Shown here: one piece after another, positions 9,906 to 22,191 of the stretch
Layout: the number at the start of each line of letters is the position of its first letter
Numbering within the stretch: the first letter of the stretch is position 1
DNA from: Physella acuta
Taxonomy: Eukaryota; Mollusca; Gastropoda; Physidae
Direction: 5' to 3'
Assembly: GCF_028476545.1 (NCBI RefSeq)
Contig: NW_026732996.1
Span: forward strand, 246,501-310,500
Length of the DNA stretch: 64,000 nt
Notes under the pieces: model-generated
The model's input: the letters and a program-made list of their open reading frames with translations, nothing else
What the model was told of the DNA's origin: nothing
Databases searched by the model: none
Program-made: the position numbers and the translations under genes

Positions 9906-10766
9906 GATCCGGACAAAAGGCCGACAAGTTTTATAAAACAACAAACTTCAATTATAGACATTTTTAATTTTTATTGAAAACCAGTTACAGAATGATAAAG
10001 GTATATTATACAACATGTAGGCGTACTTGTATTTTGTTTTTTTTTAACAAAAAAAAATAATAACTTACAAATTTTGGCACACTTGTATCACAGTCACAAC
10101 AGAATTAATGAATCCAACGAATATAGTATACACTTTTTTTTCACACAATTCGCAATGGACGAAACAAAAATATAATTCAAAGTTTGTAGGTATTTAACAT
10201 GGAGTAGTCCAGTCAAAGCACGTGAAACTTCTACTTCATTCGGTGTCTGATTTCTTTACGAAATATGGTGGTACACTCCTCTGTACACTCCCGTCAACTC
10301 CAGTGTCTCTTTCTTCCAGACTTTTTCCTCCAGGGGGAAGGGGGCGTACGCTGTTAAAAGTATATATTTTCTATATAAATTCCATTTCGTTCGGGGGTAT
10401 TGACCGCATTTCGCAATATTTAGGTGTTGATCCTTTGTGTTTAAGACACTCCCGTAATCTTCAGTCGCTTGGACCCGATTTTTCACCTTATAATGATATC
10501 AACTAGCATCGCCTCTTCTCTTGAACGTTTAGCCTTATTTTGATGGTCGTCAAGATAGGAGCTATGCAGTAACACATATTTTGCGATATTAGTATTTTTA
10601 TGCTTGTCGGCCTTATGGTTTGTGAGCCTTATGGTCTGTCGGCCTTTTGGCTGTCTGCCTTATGGCTTTCGGCCTTATGTCATGTCGGCCTTTTGGCTGT
10701 CTGCCTTATGTCCTGTCGGCCTTTTGTCTTGTCGGTCTTTTGGATGTCGGCCTTTCGTCCTACACT
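9906..10766. mobile_element. Element c bounded by inverted ~16 bp minisatellite units
   Basis: The left end has one unit (ggacaaaaggccgac at about 9912). The right end (10598-10766) has about ten units such as gtcggccttttggct, and its last unit is the reverse complement of the left one except for one base. The interior holds AT-rich sequence and a repeat C fragment. The design resembles elements a and b, but no target duplication was seen. Confidence 0.5.
10598..10766 (+). repeat. ~16 bp minisatellite (tcggccttttggctg)
   Basis: About ten diverged copies of a 15-17 bp unit with the core 'gtcggcctt(a/t)tg'. Open frames across it arise only from the repeat. Confidence 0.85.
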
Positions 10767-10876
10767 CGCTAAACTTTTATTGGTTTCTTAAATATTTATT
10801 AAAATGTTTTTAAAACAAGCTTTTATGTAATAATGCTCTAAAAACTAGAATGTAAATTATTTTCTTTAAATATATA

Positions 10877-10881
10877 GATCA

Positions 10882-10907
<26 letters not shown>
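10877..10907. repeat. (GA)n microsatellite
   Basis: About fifteen GA dinucleotides directly before the hAT fragment. Confidence 0.95.
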
Positions 10908-10912
<5 letters not shown>

Positions 10913-11200
10913 GCGGAGATCTTTTTGTTCATGGAAAAAAATGTTTGTTAAAAGTGGCTGAGGAACTTTGCCCAAAAAATTCAAAACAATTTGAAAATGT
11001 AGCTTTGGGTGCAAATACCATTGCCCTCCATGTTGCAGAAATAGATGAAAACATTGTGACTCAAATAGTGAAAAGTTTCGAAATTTTTCAATTGCAATGG
11101 ATGAGTCGCTGGATGGCTGTTCCATGTTTTTGGAACAAGTACAGGGCAACAGCTTGACGCACTTTCAGCATTGCAAGGCCTTCATGGCTGAAGCAAGAGC
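10908..11200 (+). pseudogene. hAT transposase fragment (SCAND3/GTF2IRD2-like)
   Basis: The reading frame from about 10940 gives LLKVAEELCPKNSKQFENVA, then LGANTIALHVAEIDENIV and a stretch resembling the 'AMDES' part of host-like hAT proteins (here split between frames near 11095). This matches the middle region of hAT transposases of the kind found in SCAND3, ZBED5 and GTF2IRD2. Only a few hundred bases remain and both ends of the gene are missing. Bases 10908-10972 match, in reverse, part of the hAT MITE at 30135-30351. Confidence 0.75.
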
Positions 11201-11514
11201 TTAGTTCCCCACGTCATTTGCATGCGAGATCATCAAAGACCTCCAGTGGCAGTTTCAGAAGAAAAATCACAAGACTTGTTTACAGTTCTCGCCGTTTTAC
11301 TTCTCAGTACTTCATCATATACGGAGTATGGGGGACTTATTTTAATCAGGCTAAAGTAATAAATGCAGATCTATCAAAATTTCGGCGTTCTATGCGTAAT
11401 CGAGTCGAAACAAAATGGGCTTTGCAATTCTGTCCGTATGTCTGTGTGTGTATGTATGTCTGTGAACACGATTACTTGAGTACCGTTACAGCTAGGTTGA
11501 TGAAATTTCATATA

Positions 11515-11894
11515 CGAGCTGACCCGCGACGTAGCATACGCCGCTATCTAGTTGTTTTATTTTCTGCTTATCAACAATTCATAATTTGTGAATTCGACAC
11601 TCCCCCCCCCCCCGTCTCCACCACTCCCCTACCTCCACCCCCCACCCCGCCCCGCGAAAGCAGTCGTTTACAGACGACAGTGAAAATATCAAGCAGAACT
11701 TATTATCTCCTCTTAGTTTAAAATCGTTTTAAAACTAAATTATCTGCCCCTAATAGTTGTCACTTATTCGAACCGGCCCTACTATTGTAAACATTCGGGG
11801 TGAACCATAGCTGACCTGACAGGTGGGGATGAGGGTGGTGGCTAAGCTGCTTGGTGTCTCGTATGGTCCCCATGAAGAGAATTATATATATAGA
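11515..11894 (-). mobile_element. Helitron HelA, copy 2, inserted in repeat J
   Basis: The - strand starts TC at 11894-11893 and ends CTCG at 11518-11515 after the hairpin; flanks are A and T. Removing it joins 'gatgaaatttcatata' to 'taagtatta', which matches uninterrupted repeat J copies and so gives an empty site. Confidence 0.85.
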
Positions 11895-12318
11895 TAAGTA
11901 TTATTTCAAATTTGTAGTTCTGTATCAACTTTTCAGGGATTTCCGGTAATCGGAAGTGGAACTTATTCTACTTTCAATTTTTCAAAAGCCTATAACTTGA
12001 GTACTTTTTCAGATAAATAAATAAAATTTCACGTGTAAGTAAAAGATCTAATTCTCTGTCTTCTTTCACATTTTGAGTAATTTCCGTTGAACGGAAGTAG
12101 TAATGTACGCTATTCCCGGTTCCTTAAAAAACTAATATGAATTTATAAAGTACTAATAATATTCCGCACTATTTTACAGATACTGTTCGCCGCTCACTTA
12201 GTGCGCAATTCTTTTTTCTACTAGATTCTATTCAATTTTTAAAACTTTAAAGTAATTAAAAATGGATTAAAAATCATCTCTATATCCCGAGTTGCCATCC
12301 CCCGTAGTGTTATATCAG

Positions 12319-13384
12319 AATAAGTATCATACGCCGCTATTTATTTTCTACTTTTCAGTACTTCCACCCCCCCCCCCCCACCAGAATCGGGGTGGGGGTG
12401 GTGGTGGTGGTAGCTTTACGCCTATAGAGCGGGGGAGTAGCGGTGTGCGTTTGGTGAACGGAAAAAAACACAGGAAAAAAAAAACACAGACAAAAGTCAC
12501 AGTTTTTGCTAGGAAAAAAGTTACAGAAAAAAAGTCACAATGGAAAAATTTTATCGGAAAAAAAGTCACAGAAATAAAGTCACAGAAAAAAGTCACAAAA
12601 ATATTTTCAGATATATTTTGATTTATTTGTTTAAAATTAATTTTTGTTTGTATGTTTATTGTTGTGGGTTGTATTTTTATAGCATATATTATTTATAGAG
12701 TTAAAAGCATTATGGTTTATAACAATTTTAAGTAAAAATACTCTAACTCTAAGATAATTTACACAACAATCTCAACTTTTGCTACGTATTTAGTTAAATA
12801 CGCGGTTGAAAAGCTAATTATAGAAAAAAATTAGGCACATCATTGTGTTTTGCATTTGTTTTGCCGTAGGCTATTCTCTGGTCGCCCCTCCTCAGTCGGC
12901 CTTGTCCGAACATATTGTGTGTTGTTGGCGTTTGGTGTCAATGACCGCCTTTGAACTTTGTCGGCTTTCTGTTTTGATCCTATGCTTTGTTATGTAATGA
13001 GCGTGATAAATGTGGAAAGTAAAGGTGGTTGAACTAATCATAACTATTGTTGCGATGAGTTGAGGGCAGCAAGTCAGATGAACTTGGAACATTCTAATAA
13101 ACGCTATTAATTTTATGTTTAACATAATTACAATCTACATACTTCATACTAAATATATTTAGCTGAATTATAAAAAAATTACCATGCGAATACAACCTAC
13201 ACACATTACATTTAATTAATCCTAAGTTAATATGCACGTTCTGAATATATAATTCATAAAAGTATTAACAAAATCCATGCAAATATATATTTGTGACTTT
13301 TTTCCTGTGACTTTTTTTCCTACAATCGTGCGTTTGCGTGGTGGTGTCTCGCATGGTTCCCATGAAGAGATTCATATATATAGA
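12319..13384 (-). mobile_element. Helitron HelA, copy 3, carrying element b
   Basis: The HelA hairpin half 'catacgccgctattta' is at 12323 and the 5' end (TC at 13384-13383 on the - strand, with A outside) closes the other side. The 3' end is degraded. Its inner part is interrupted by element b at 12453-13327. Confidence 0.65.
12453..13327 (-). mobile_element. Element b, copy 1: DNA element with inverted minisatellite ends
   Basis: An 875 bp element flanked by a perfect 8-bp duplication GTGCGTTT (12445-12452 and 13328-13335). End X (ggtgaacgg) is followed by about eight units of 'gaaaaaagtcacag' to 12603. The other end has two inverted units (13290-13322) and terminates cctacaatc. The interior contains 'cagtcggccttgtcc' and 'actttgtcggctttc'. 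Copy 2 is at 18857-20250 in the opposite orientation with different unit numbers. No coding capacity was seen. An 8-bp duplication points to hAT-type or another transposase with 8-bp staggering acting in trans. Confidence 0.8.
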
Positions 13385-13394
13385 TTCTAGAAAG

Positions 13395-13600
13395 TTTAGG
13401 GGAAGATCACTTCCGGTATATTGATTTTATTTAAAACGAGAGGCCATTTTCAATGCAATTTATTTAATAAATTTTTTACTTTTGATATTTGAAAAAAAAT
13501 CGATTTGTTCTCTGTGTGTTTGTGTTGAATTCAACAGATTGATTTTATTTCATATACTTTTACCGATATAGATCTAACTCCTCAAACATGGAACGTTTTT
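13395..13600. repeat. Short dispersed repeat shared with 61440-61600
   Basis: 'ctctgtgtgtttgtgttgaa' followed by 'ttcaaca' matches the reverse complement of the sequence near 61515-61550. Confidence 0.45.
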
Positions 13601-13738
13601 TACAACTTGAGATAAATGAACTAATTTAATATCCAATATCTTAGAATCTTGAGTTCTTAACACAGTAAATTGCTGTGGGACAGTTTTATAAACAATTTGA
13701 CATACCAAATAGAATCCTTCTTTGTTTTTCCTATCAAG

Positions 13739-13917
13739 GTGCCGATGGTAAAGTTCAAGTTACCTTTGGAACCCTTTTTAATGACGAAAAATGTGCAAAT
13801 ATTTTTGAAGCTCTTGTTGGGACATTGCGAGCGGCTAAAAGAAAAAAGATTATCAGTTATGAAGGTGAACTTCTATTGCAAGGTGTTCATGACAAAGTTG
13901 TTATTTCTATACTTTAA
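13739..13917 (+). CDS. ABRACL: ABRACL (Costars family), coding exon 2
   Basis: The acceptor 'tttgtttttcctatcaag' ends at 13738. The exon completes a Gly codon and encodes the rest of the protein: residues 22-79 include ADGKVQVTFGTLFNDEKCAN, IFEALVGTLRAAKRKKI and GELLLQGVHDKVVI, with stop TAA at 13915-13917. This is nearly collinear with the human protein (FEALVGTLKAAKRRKI, GELLLQGVHDDV). The 61 + 179 bases make exactly 80 codons including stop, supporting the splice choice. Nothing looks broken. Confidence 0.96.
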
Positions 13918-14029
13918 GTTTTAAACAGTATTGTAATTGTTTATGAAGCATTAATGGTTCGTTCTTGACGAACTTTAAATTTACACTATATTTATTTTGT
14001 AAATTTACTTTTTTTTAATTAAAAAAAAT

Positions 14030-14035
14030 AATAAA
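14030..14035 (+). promoter_or_regulatory. ABRACL: Probable ABRACL polyadenylation signal
   Basis: AATAAA lies 113 bases after the stop codon in an AT-rich stretch. A 3' UTR of roughly 130 bases would follow from it. Confidence 0.6.
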
Positions 14036-14298
14036 TATTTTCGACTTAAATCTTTGTCCTGTTTTATGTTGTTTTTTTTATTTATTTAATTTTACTTTTC
14101 ATATTGTCATTGTAAAATATGTTTAGTACTATGTGTTACTTTATTTCAATGTGAAATTCTGATGCGCGAGATAGAGAAGTAGGCCTATATTATTTACAGG
14201 TACATCAATCTGTCTTCATAGTAAACTAGTTCCACAATAGATATCAAAATATCATTGGCGTAACTAGGTTTCTGGTGTAAGAGGAGAGAAAATGGCTA

Positions 14299-14299
<1 letters not shown>

Positions 14300-14363
<64 letters not shown>
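14300..14363. repeat. (TA)n array abutting a Helitron end
   Basis: About 32 AT dinucleotides end directly at the 3' terminus of the HelB copy. Confidence 0.97.
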
Positions 14364-14364
<1 letters not shown>

Positions 14365-15345
14365 TAGCTGCATCCCGTGCTCCGCCACGGTAAATCTTTT
14401 TTAAATGTACCAACTTTGGAACAGAACAAAAAAAAAACACAGCACAAACACAACACAACCACAACAATAGAATCACCACCGAACAACACGCTTTTCCTAG
14501 GCGTCCGCGCCCAGAGAGAGCCTTTCCAGCATTCTCTATACTATAATTCTAAATTTTCACCATCTGTTAACACCGAAGAACAAAAACCAAAAATAGTGAT
14601 TTTGAGAGATCATAGTCTAATTAGAAAATAATGTAAATAATCTTAACATTTTTCTATTTTACTTATGAACCTTAACATATAATAATCAATGAGGTAGTTA
14701 ATAAAAAAATTAACTTAAATTATTGAGAGTGAGTTGAATATTAAAAACACGTTTTCCCCGTGAGCCTTTCCATTATTCTCAAAAAGTCTAATTTCAACAT
14801 CTGTTTTCATAACACCGAAAAACAAAAGCAAACAGATAGTGATTTTTTAGAAATCATAGACTAATTAAAAAATAATAAATAATATTAATAATCTTAACAT
14901 TTTTCTCTTTTAATTATGAACCTTAAAATATAATAATCAATGCGGTAGTAATAAAAACAAATTATTGATGAGTTAAATATATTTTCAAATTACCTCCCTT
15001 GCAAAAATTACAACAAAAAAAGTTGAATTAATTAGTGTTTTCGACTACTTTTACGAAAATGTATCCATTTTTTCTAGGAATATAAACGAAAATGATATTT
15101 GACATTGATCTTTTTAATGTGTTTTAGCAATGTGCGTGTATTTAATATTTTCTTTACGTTAAAAAGTAAAAACGGTGGTTATTATAAAATAGCTCTATGC
15201 CGTTATATAAACAAACCCTACTCTATTACTTATAATAAGACACTGCGGTGCACTGAAAAGCACAGTATGGTGCGATGTATACTTTTATGGTTTCAAAATC
15301 TATAGCGATGACAGAAGGACTGACACACGCTCAGCCCGCTTATAT
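14364..15345 (-). mobile_element. Helitron HelB, copy 1
   Basis: On the - strand it ends with a perfect 5-bp stem (CCGTG ... CACGG), 7 nt and CTAG at 14367-14364, with T outside. The other end contains 'aatataagcgggctgagcg', close to the 5' end of the copy at 48976, and runs into a TA array that hides the exact start. An internal direct duplication of about 240 bp (about 14480-14735 and 14740-14975, both with 'atgaaccttaa.atataataatcaatg') is special to this copy. No protein was recognised. Confidence 0.75.
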
Positions 15346-15350
15346 TATAT

Positions 15351-15426
<76 letters not shown>
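15341..15426. repeat. (TA)n array at HelB 5' end
   Basis: TATATTATAT followed by a pure TA run. Confidence 0.97.
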
Positions 15427-15432
<6 letters not shown>

Positions 15433-16104
15433 CATTAATGACCAATGGACACGAGCGAGAAAACTCTCAAAGGTATTTGAGAGGTGTATAAATTAGTTTA
15501 AAAATCAGGCACGGCGTAGTTACAATTAATATGGTTATAAAATCCTGTCTGTCTGGTTTATTTCGGACTTTACTAAAGATTGGTTCTATTTGATGTTTTA
15601 AAAATTTTCGGTAACTAATTGAAAATTTAAAAACAAGCCAAAACAATTTGGTTTTCACGTGTAATGGCGACATAAACAATGGCATCCTGCTATTGGATAG
15701 GCCGACATTGATTTTATTGTACACATTGTAAGCTAAAAATAGAAAACTAGGTCATGGGGTTTTTAATTTGCATATTTATTTAAAAACTTGATCTGCAAAG
15801 TTTTGTAAACAAATAGTTATCGATCACTAAGTTACTGTACAGCCAATCAATATTTGTCTTACGAAAGTGAAACATCCGGTTTTAACCTAGGGTTGATGAA
15901 AATAAATAGAAATGTAGCCTTAAACTCAACAAATTATTTTCAAGTTCTCTGGATTTGCAACTTTTATAGCATTTATTCTAAAAATATAAAATTTCTAAAT
16001 TAATTTTAGGCTTAAGTTTTTATTTTTTATTTTTTTTTACGGTCTAAATCTAAAAAGCACGTTTTTATTCCATGACAACAACATTATGGAAGGAATCTCG
16101 TCAA
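15427..16104. other. No gene or named repeat seen
   Basis: AT-rich sequence. Short open frames lack similarity to known proteins. Confidence 0.5.
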
Positions 16105-16555
16105 CTCGCTCGCCTCCATTCATTCTACCAAAACACCACCCTTGACGTCCCAATTTAAGCAGCATAACTCTGAACACTTTCACAAAATATTCGTTTTTGT
16201 CTAAATGAAACTAATTAAGAATTAGATACAAACTACTGCTTATTGTTGGAATTAAATCTGGCTTTCCAACAGTATTAAATAAATAGAATATATTCGGTAG
16301 AAGTAGAAGTACAAAATAAAAAATGTCAGAGAAATTCCTAAATAGTTAAAAATAGGTCATCTTGGGTAGTCAACTTTACATCGAATTTAACAGTTAAACA
16401 TTTATTTGTTTGTTTAAGATATATCATTCGTAAAATACATGCCTAGATATGTTTTTAAGCATTTTTATTTGATTTTTAATTTACAATCAACTGAAAATAG
16501 GACAGAGGAGTCTAGAATTTTAGGATGGAAAGAGACTAATATTATGTAGGGTAAA
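16105..16555 (+). repeat. 450 bp dispersed repeat K, copy 1
   Basis: Collinear with 42663-43108, sharing blocks such as 'aaatctggctttccaacagt', 'aaaaatgtcagagaaa' and 'gagactaatattatgta'. Divergence looks like roughly one base in five, with indels. No terminal repeats or coding were seen, so the class is unknown. Confidence 0.75.
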
Positions 16556-17100
16556 GAAGGGCACTACTACTAGTACTAGCCACACTTTTTAGCATCTGTA
16601 CATTTTTAAAGATTTTTACTAATCCAAGTATTTTATAATATTGAAATTAATGCAAAATTATTCTAACACATCTTACTCAATATACAATCAATAATTAAGG
16701 CTATCAAATTTACTTTAAATTGGTTTAATTTAGCATTTAAAGCCATACCCCAAAATCAGCATTTGGGGCAAATGTAGCCGGACCACGGGGCATTAAGTGT
16801 TATCTCCTAGTTTAGTCTAACTCCACAATAACAATAATTAATCTCTAACCCCAAACTAGTTAATGCTGTGTACATACACATTAAATAATACCAGCTATCA
16901 CTAGGCCCCATTGGACCCCTCCACAATTGATACAATTGCAGGTCTACATAGGGCCTACAGTTTAGTACTTTACAGTAGGCATATTAGTACACCTAGTGTG
17001 TAGCTAGTATACTAGTGTGTAGCTGTCCAGAGTTAAGATTCTTTGATGTAAAAAGAGTAGGTACTAGCTAATCTGCCTTGATTCTTTCCCCTGATTAGCT
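16556..17100. other. No gene or named repeat seen
   Basis: AT-rich sequence with small local repeats (tactagt, gtgtagct). Confidence 0.5.
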
Positions 17101-17104
17101 ATGT

Positions 17105-17700
17105 GTGCTATACATTACATAACATGACATGGAGGTGAGAAATGTTGAGGGGAGAGCAGTGGTACTGCTTTCCCCTTTGTTCTCCTTGCTGGACCCTGAG
17201 GGACATAAATTACATAAGAGATGCTATCTCTGGTTGGCTGAGATCTAAGGACTAAGTCCATGTTAACTACAAAGAGATGAAGTTTTATGGTGGGTTAGAT
17301 ACAGGTGGTGGCTATGTATCTTGGGGGTGAGAAATTGTGAGGGGGAGCAGTGGTATTAATGTGTCACTTCCCTACTGGACCGTGGTGGTTATATATTACA
17401 TAACATGCCACCCCAGATTAGCTGAGATCTAAGAACTATAATCCATGTTACCTACAAAGAGATGAAGTTTTATGGTGGGCTAGAAACAGGTGGGGGATGG
17501 TTATCATGGAGGTAAGAAATTGTGAGGGGGGTAGCAGTGGTATTAATGTGTCAGATCACGTCCCTACTTGACCATGTGGGTCATAAATTACATAACATAC
17601 CACCCCAGATTGGCTGAAATCTAAGAATAGTTATCCCTGTTACTTACAAAGAGATTAGAAGTTTTATGGTTGATTAGAAACAGGTGGGGGTTGAGTCGGT
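17105..17700 (+). repeat. Tandem array of ~185-194 bp units
   Basis: 'agttttatgg' recurs at 17281, 17466 and 17660. Each unit has 'ggtgagaaat.gtgaggg', 'gagcagtgg', 'tacataacat', 'ggctgagatctaag' and 'ctacaaagagatgaa'. A displaced partial unit lies at 18673-18780, just after repeat J. Confidence 0.8.
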
Positions 17701-18224
17701 TGTATTGCCCCTTATGTGTAATAAGTATGTGCACCATTTAAAAAATTACCTGGCTAACATCAGATGTCTGAAATTTTGCTTTTTAGAAGGTTGTATTTCT
17801 ATCACTTAGACACAACTGTGTTTAACAATTAATACATTTTGTATTAACTATTCCTATACCAGTGTCATATTCAGTGGTCTAATAAATGAGAAACTTGCAC
17901 CGAGGGCAATAAAAGCCAGATAATAATATCTGTTATAACTTTTCTGAACATGCAAGCTAGTGCACAACCTTAATGTATTCATGTAGATTTAGTTATTATC
18001 TAACAAATAAAACCATTATGATATTGATCATAACTTTATAGCATGGTAAAACCGGACAAATGTCGGACATTTTGTTTTGGCATCAACAATCACCGTGGAA
18101 AAAAAATCACCAAAATAAAATTATTCTACCCATAGTTATAAAAATTGTGTTAAAATGTACAGCAATCAATGCTTTGATACTGGAACAAAGAATGGGCTTG
18201 AAAAACTCATTTGGTTTACTACAA
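17701..18224. other. No gene or named repeat seen
   Basis: AT-rich sequence with no recognisable protein or terminal repeats. Confidence 0.45.
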
Positions 18225-18672
18225 AGTGAAGTTTCCCTAAACTCTCTCGAATCTTCTTATATAACACTACGGGGGATGGCAACTCGGGATTTAGACATGA
18301 TTTTTAATCTTTTTTTAATTACTTTAAAGTTTTTAAAATTGAATAGAATCTCGTAGAAAAAAGAGCTTTTTGAAAAATTCAAAGTAGAAAAAGTTCCACT
18401 TCCGGATATTGGAAATCGCTCAAAAGTTGTTACGGATCTACGATTTTGATAAAATATATATGAAATTTCATCAACCTAGCTGTAACGGTACTCAAGTTAT
18501 CGTGTTTACACACACAGACACACACACATACAGATAAGATTGCAACACTATGTTTTTCCGACTCATGGAGCACTAAAACGTTGAGAATTGAAAAAATCTC
18601 GATTTTTTTTTTTTTTTTGCACGATTACAAGACTTTCTCTATACTTCGTATATACGAGAAAGTAAAAAGTTC
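18225..18672 (+). repeat. Dispersed repeat J, copy 2
   Basis: It runs from 'ttccctaaactctctcgaa' to the imperfect palindrome 'actttctctatacttcgta'/'tacgagaaagt' at its end. Collinear with 23490-24151 and, in reverse, with 11295-13435. Confidence 0.8.
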
Positions 18673-19267
18673 ACAAAGTGGTTTTATGGAGATGAGAAAT
18701 TTTAGGGAAAGAGCAGTTGGATTAATTCCTGTCTCATCTTCTGCCTTTTGGGCCTAGTGGGTCATACATTACATAAATGAATCCTCGGCTTCTCTGTTAC
18801 CTTAGAAGTAGATTAGTAGATTTATTGGGGGTTTTGTGGGGGTGGGGTGCTGATCGGATTGTAGGAAAAAAGTCACAGGAAAAAAAACCAGGAAAAAAAA
18901 CCGAAAAAAAGTCACAGGAAAAAAGTCACAGGAAAAAAGTCACAGGAAAAAAGTCACAAATATATATTTGCATGGAATTTGTTAATACTTGTATGAACTA
19001 TATATTAAGAGAGTGCAAATTAACTTAGGATCGATTAAATGTAATATAATGTGTGCAGGTTGTATACACATGGTAATTTTTAGAATTCATCTAAAAATAT
19101 TTAGTATCAAGCATGTAAATTGTAATTATGTTTAACGTAATATTAATAGCATTTAGGCCTATAGAATGTTCCAACGCCCTCGGTTTTCACTGTGTTTTTT
19201 TTTTAATACTAACATTAAATTACCCTGAAATGATAAGTTCATCTGACTTGCTGCCCTCAACTCATTG

Positions 19268-19759
<492 letters not shown>

Positions 19760-20255
19760 TAGTTATGATTAGTTCAACCACCTTTACTGCCCACATTTAT
19801 CACGCTCATAACATAACAAAGCATGGGATCAAAACAGAAAGCCGACAAGGTTCAAAGGCTGACATTGACACAAAACGCCAACAACACACAATATGTTCGG
19901 ACAAGGCCGACTGACGGAGGCCGACCAGAGAAAAGCCTACGGCAAAACATTCAAAACGCGATGTGCCTAAACTTCTTTTGTAATTAGCTTTTCTACTGCG
20001 TATTTAACTAAATACGTAACAAAAGTTGAGATTGTTGTGTAAATTATCTTAGAGTATTTTACTTATGATTGTTATAAACCATAATGCTTTTAAAGTCTAT
20101 AAATAATATATGCTATCAAATAATATAACTCACAACAATAAACATACAATATTTTACAATTTGCAACAAATAAATCAAAATATTTCTGATAAGATTTTTG
20201 TGACTTTTTTTTCTGTGGTTTTTTTTCCAGTGACTTTTTTTCCGTTCACCGCTGA

Positions 20256-21427
20256 AATATTGTTCTGCAACACTCGGTAATGAACGATACAATAATAAAA
20301 GTAAACAATAAACAATTATATTAGAATTCTATTAGAATATTTAGCTACTCCCTATTTCAATGTACTTCCTATTAAATTGTCCATCCCGAATTGAAGCATT
20401 CAACTTCATGGTGGATATTACATAGAAACTAAACGAGATAAATGTAAAACTGCAAGGAAAAGAAAAACCCAGCCTATGCCTTGCTTGAAAAAGCGGATTG
20501 TTTCGGTAAAATTACTTTTTTTTTATGTTGAAGACACGGAGAGCGGCAAATTATTTAATTTCGAAAGTCTGAAAAAATATCTGAAAAAAAAAAAGCTACT
20601 TTTGACATAAATTACTTCAGCATTACTATAAACAAAATGAACAATGGGTTTACTGAGAGATTTGAGCAATTCAAAACAACTCTGAAAAAAAGGTACAAAA
20701 GTACTCATACACTCAACACAAAAACACGTGATATTAACTTTGATCAATTTGGAATTGATGCTGGTTCGCTTCAAATACAATTGCTGGATTTGAAAACCAA
20801 ACACTTGTGGAGTGGTAAGTTCACAGATATCAAGAGCAAGTTAGGATATTTGGAGGTCCAGTAAAACATGCACGTTTCGCTGCACAACTGGACAGCTCTT
20901 AAGGAAAAGCCGCGAGTTGAGGCATTATTATGTGACGCATGGATTAGTCTTCCAGTATGCTAAAGTGAGGTAAGTAGTTGGCATTTGGAGTGCTGACGAT
21001 TTTTGGGTCAACATATTCATGCGAACAAGCGTTTTCTTGCATGAAGACAATACTAAGAAAAAATAATAAGCCAACTAACAAATAAAAGTCTAGAGGAATG
21101 CTTGAAACTGAAAACAAGTTATGAGCTGGATTTAAACAAACTTTTAAAGCCAAACTAGTGTAAATATTATCCAATAATTATAGTTATATAATTTGATAAC
21201 TGATTGTATTATTTTAGCAGAGCTAGCAAAATACTTTAATAATTTTTGTGAGAAACAAGTGTATGTTTTTATTTGAATAAATATTATTCCATATTTAAAG
21301 CTATATACACTTAATCCTAATCAAATAGCCAATATTGAAATAAAAATTTTAGTGGCTCTTCAAAAACTGGGTAATTTTGTAAATTGTAACTTTTGGCTCT
21401 TCCGTCTCGAAAGGTTGCTGACCCCTG
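20256..21427 (+). pseudogene. Decayed hAT transposon (host-like hAT transposase), copy 1
   Basis: Near the 3' end, frame 21002 onward reads FGSTYSCEQAFSCMKTI, the conserved C-terminal dimerisation region of SCAND3/EPM2AIP1/ZBED5-like hAT proteins. Upstream frames resemble the preceding helical part (e.g. 'EDTESGKLFNFESLKKYLKK'). Several stops and frameshifts break the reading frame. The element ends ggttgctgacccctg at 21427, the reverse complement of the start of copy 2 (caggggtcggcaacc). The 5' part is replaced by element b. Confidence 0.8.
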
Positions 21428-22012
<585 letters not shown>

Positions 22013-22021
22013 GTATTTAAG

Positions 22022-22049
22022 TATGCATACACACACACACATATATATA

Positions 22050-22128
<79 letters not shown>
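22022..22128. repeat. (CA)n / (TA)n compound array
   Basis: A short CA run passes into a TA run with one phase break; only about 12 bases separate it from the preceding TA array. It abuts 'cgaggggcgccaaattgaaa'. Confidence 0.97.
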
Positions 22129-22129
<1 letters not shown>

Positions 22130-22191
22130 GAGGGGCGCCAAATTGAAAGTTCGCCCCGGGCGCCGGGAGGGTTGGTACGCCTCTGTGAATT

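Larger units (their letters stand above)
11295..13435 (-). repeat. Dispersed repeat J, copy in ABRACL intron (with insertions)
   Basis: Read on the - strand it follows the copies at 18225-18672 and 23490-24151: 'aaactttct(a/c)gaa', 'gatgg.aactcggg', 'atgatttttaatc', 'aaatttcatcaacctagc', and an end derived from an imperfect palindrome (actttctc...gagaaagt). It is interrupted by HelA copies at 11515-11894 and 12319-13384. No protein was recognised. Confidence 0.75.
9016..13738 (+). other. ABRACL: ABRACL intron packed with nested repeats
   Basis: A 4.7 kb intron with donor GT at 9016 and acceptor AG at 13737-13738. It holds a minisatellite-bounded element (9906-10766), a repeat C piece, a hAT transposase fragment, repeat J with two HelA Helitrons inside it, and inside the second of these a minisatellite-terminated DNA element. 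The stretch 9016-9640 contains no recognised element. Confidence 0.85.

Noticed and set aside
11218-11721. 167-codon + strand frame
   Set aside because: It runs across the boundary between repeat J and a HelA insertion, so it cannot be an evolved gene.
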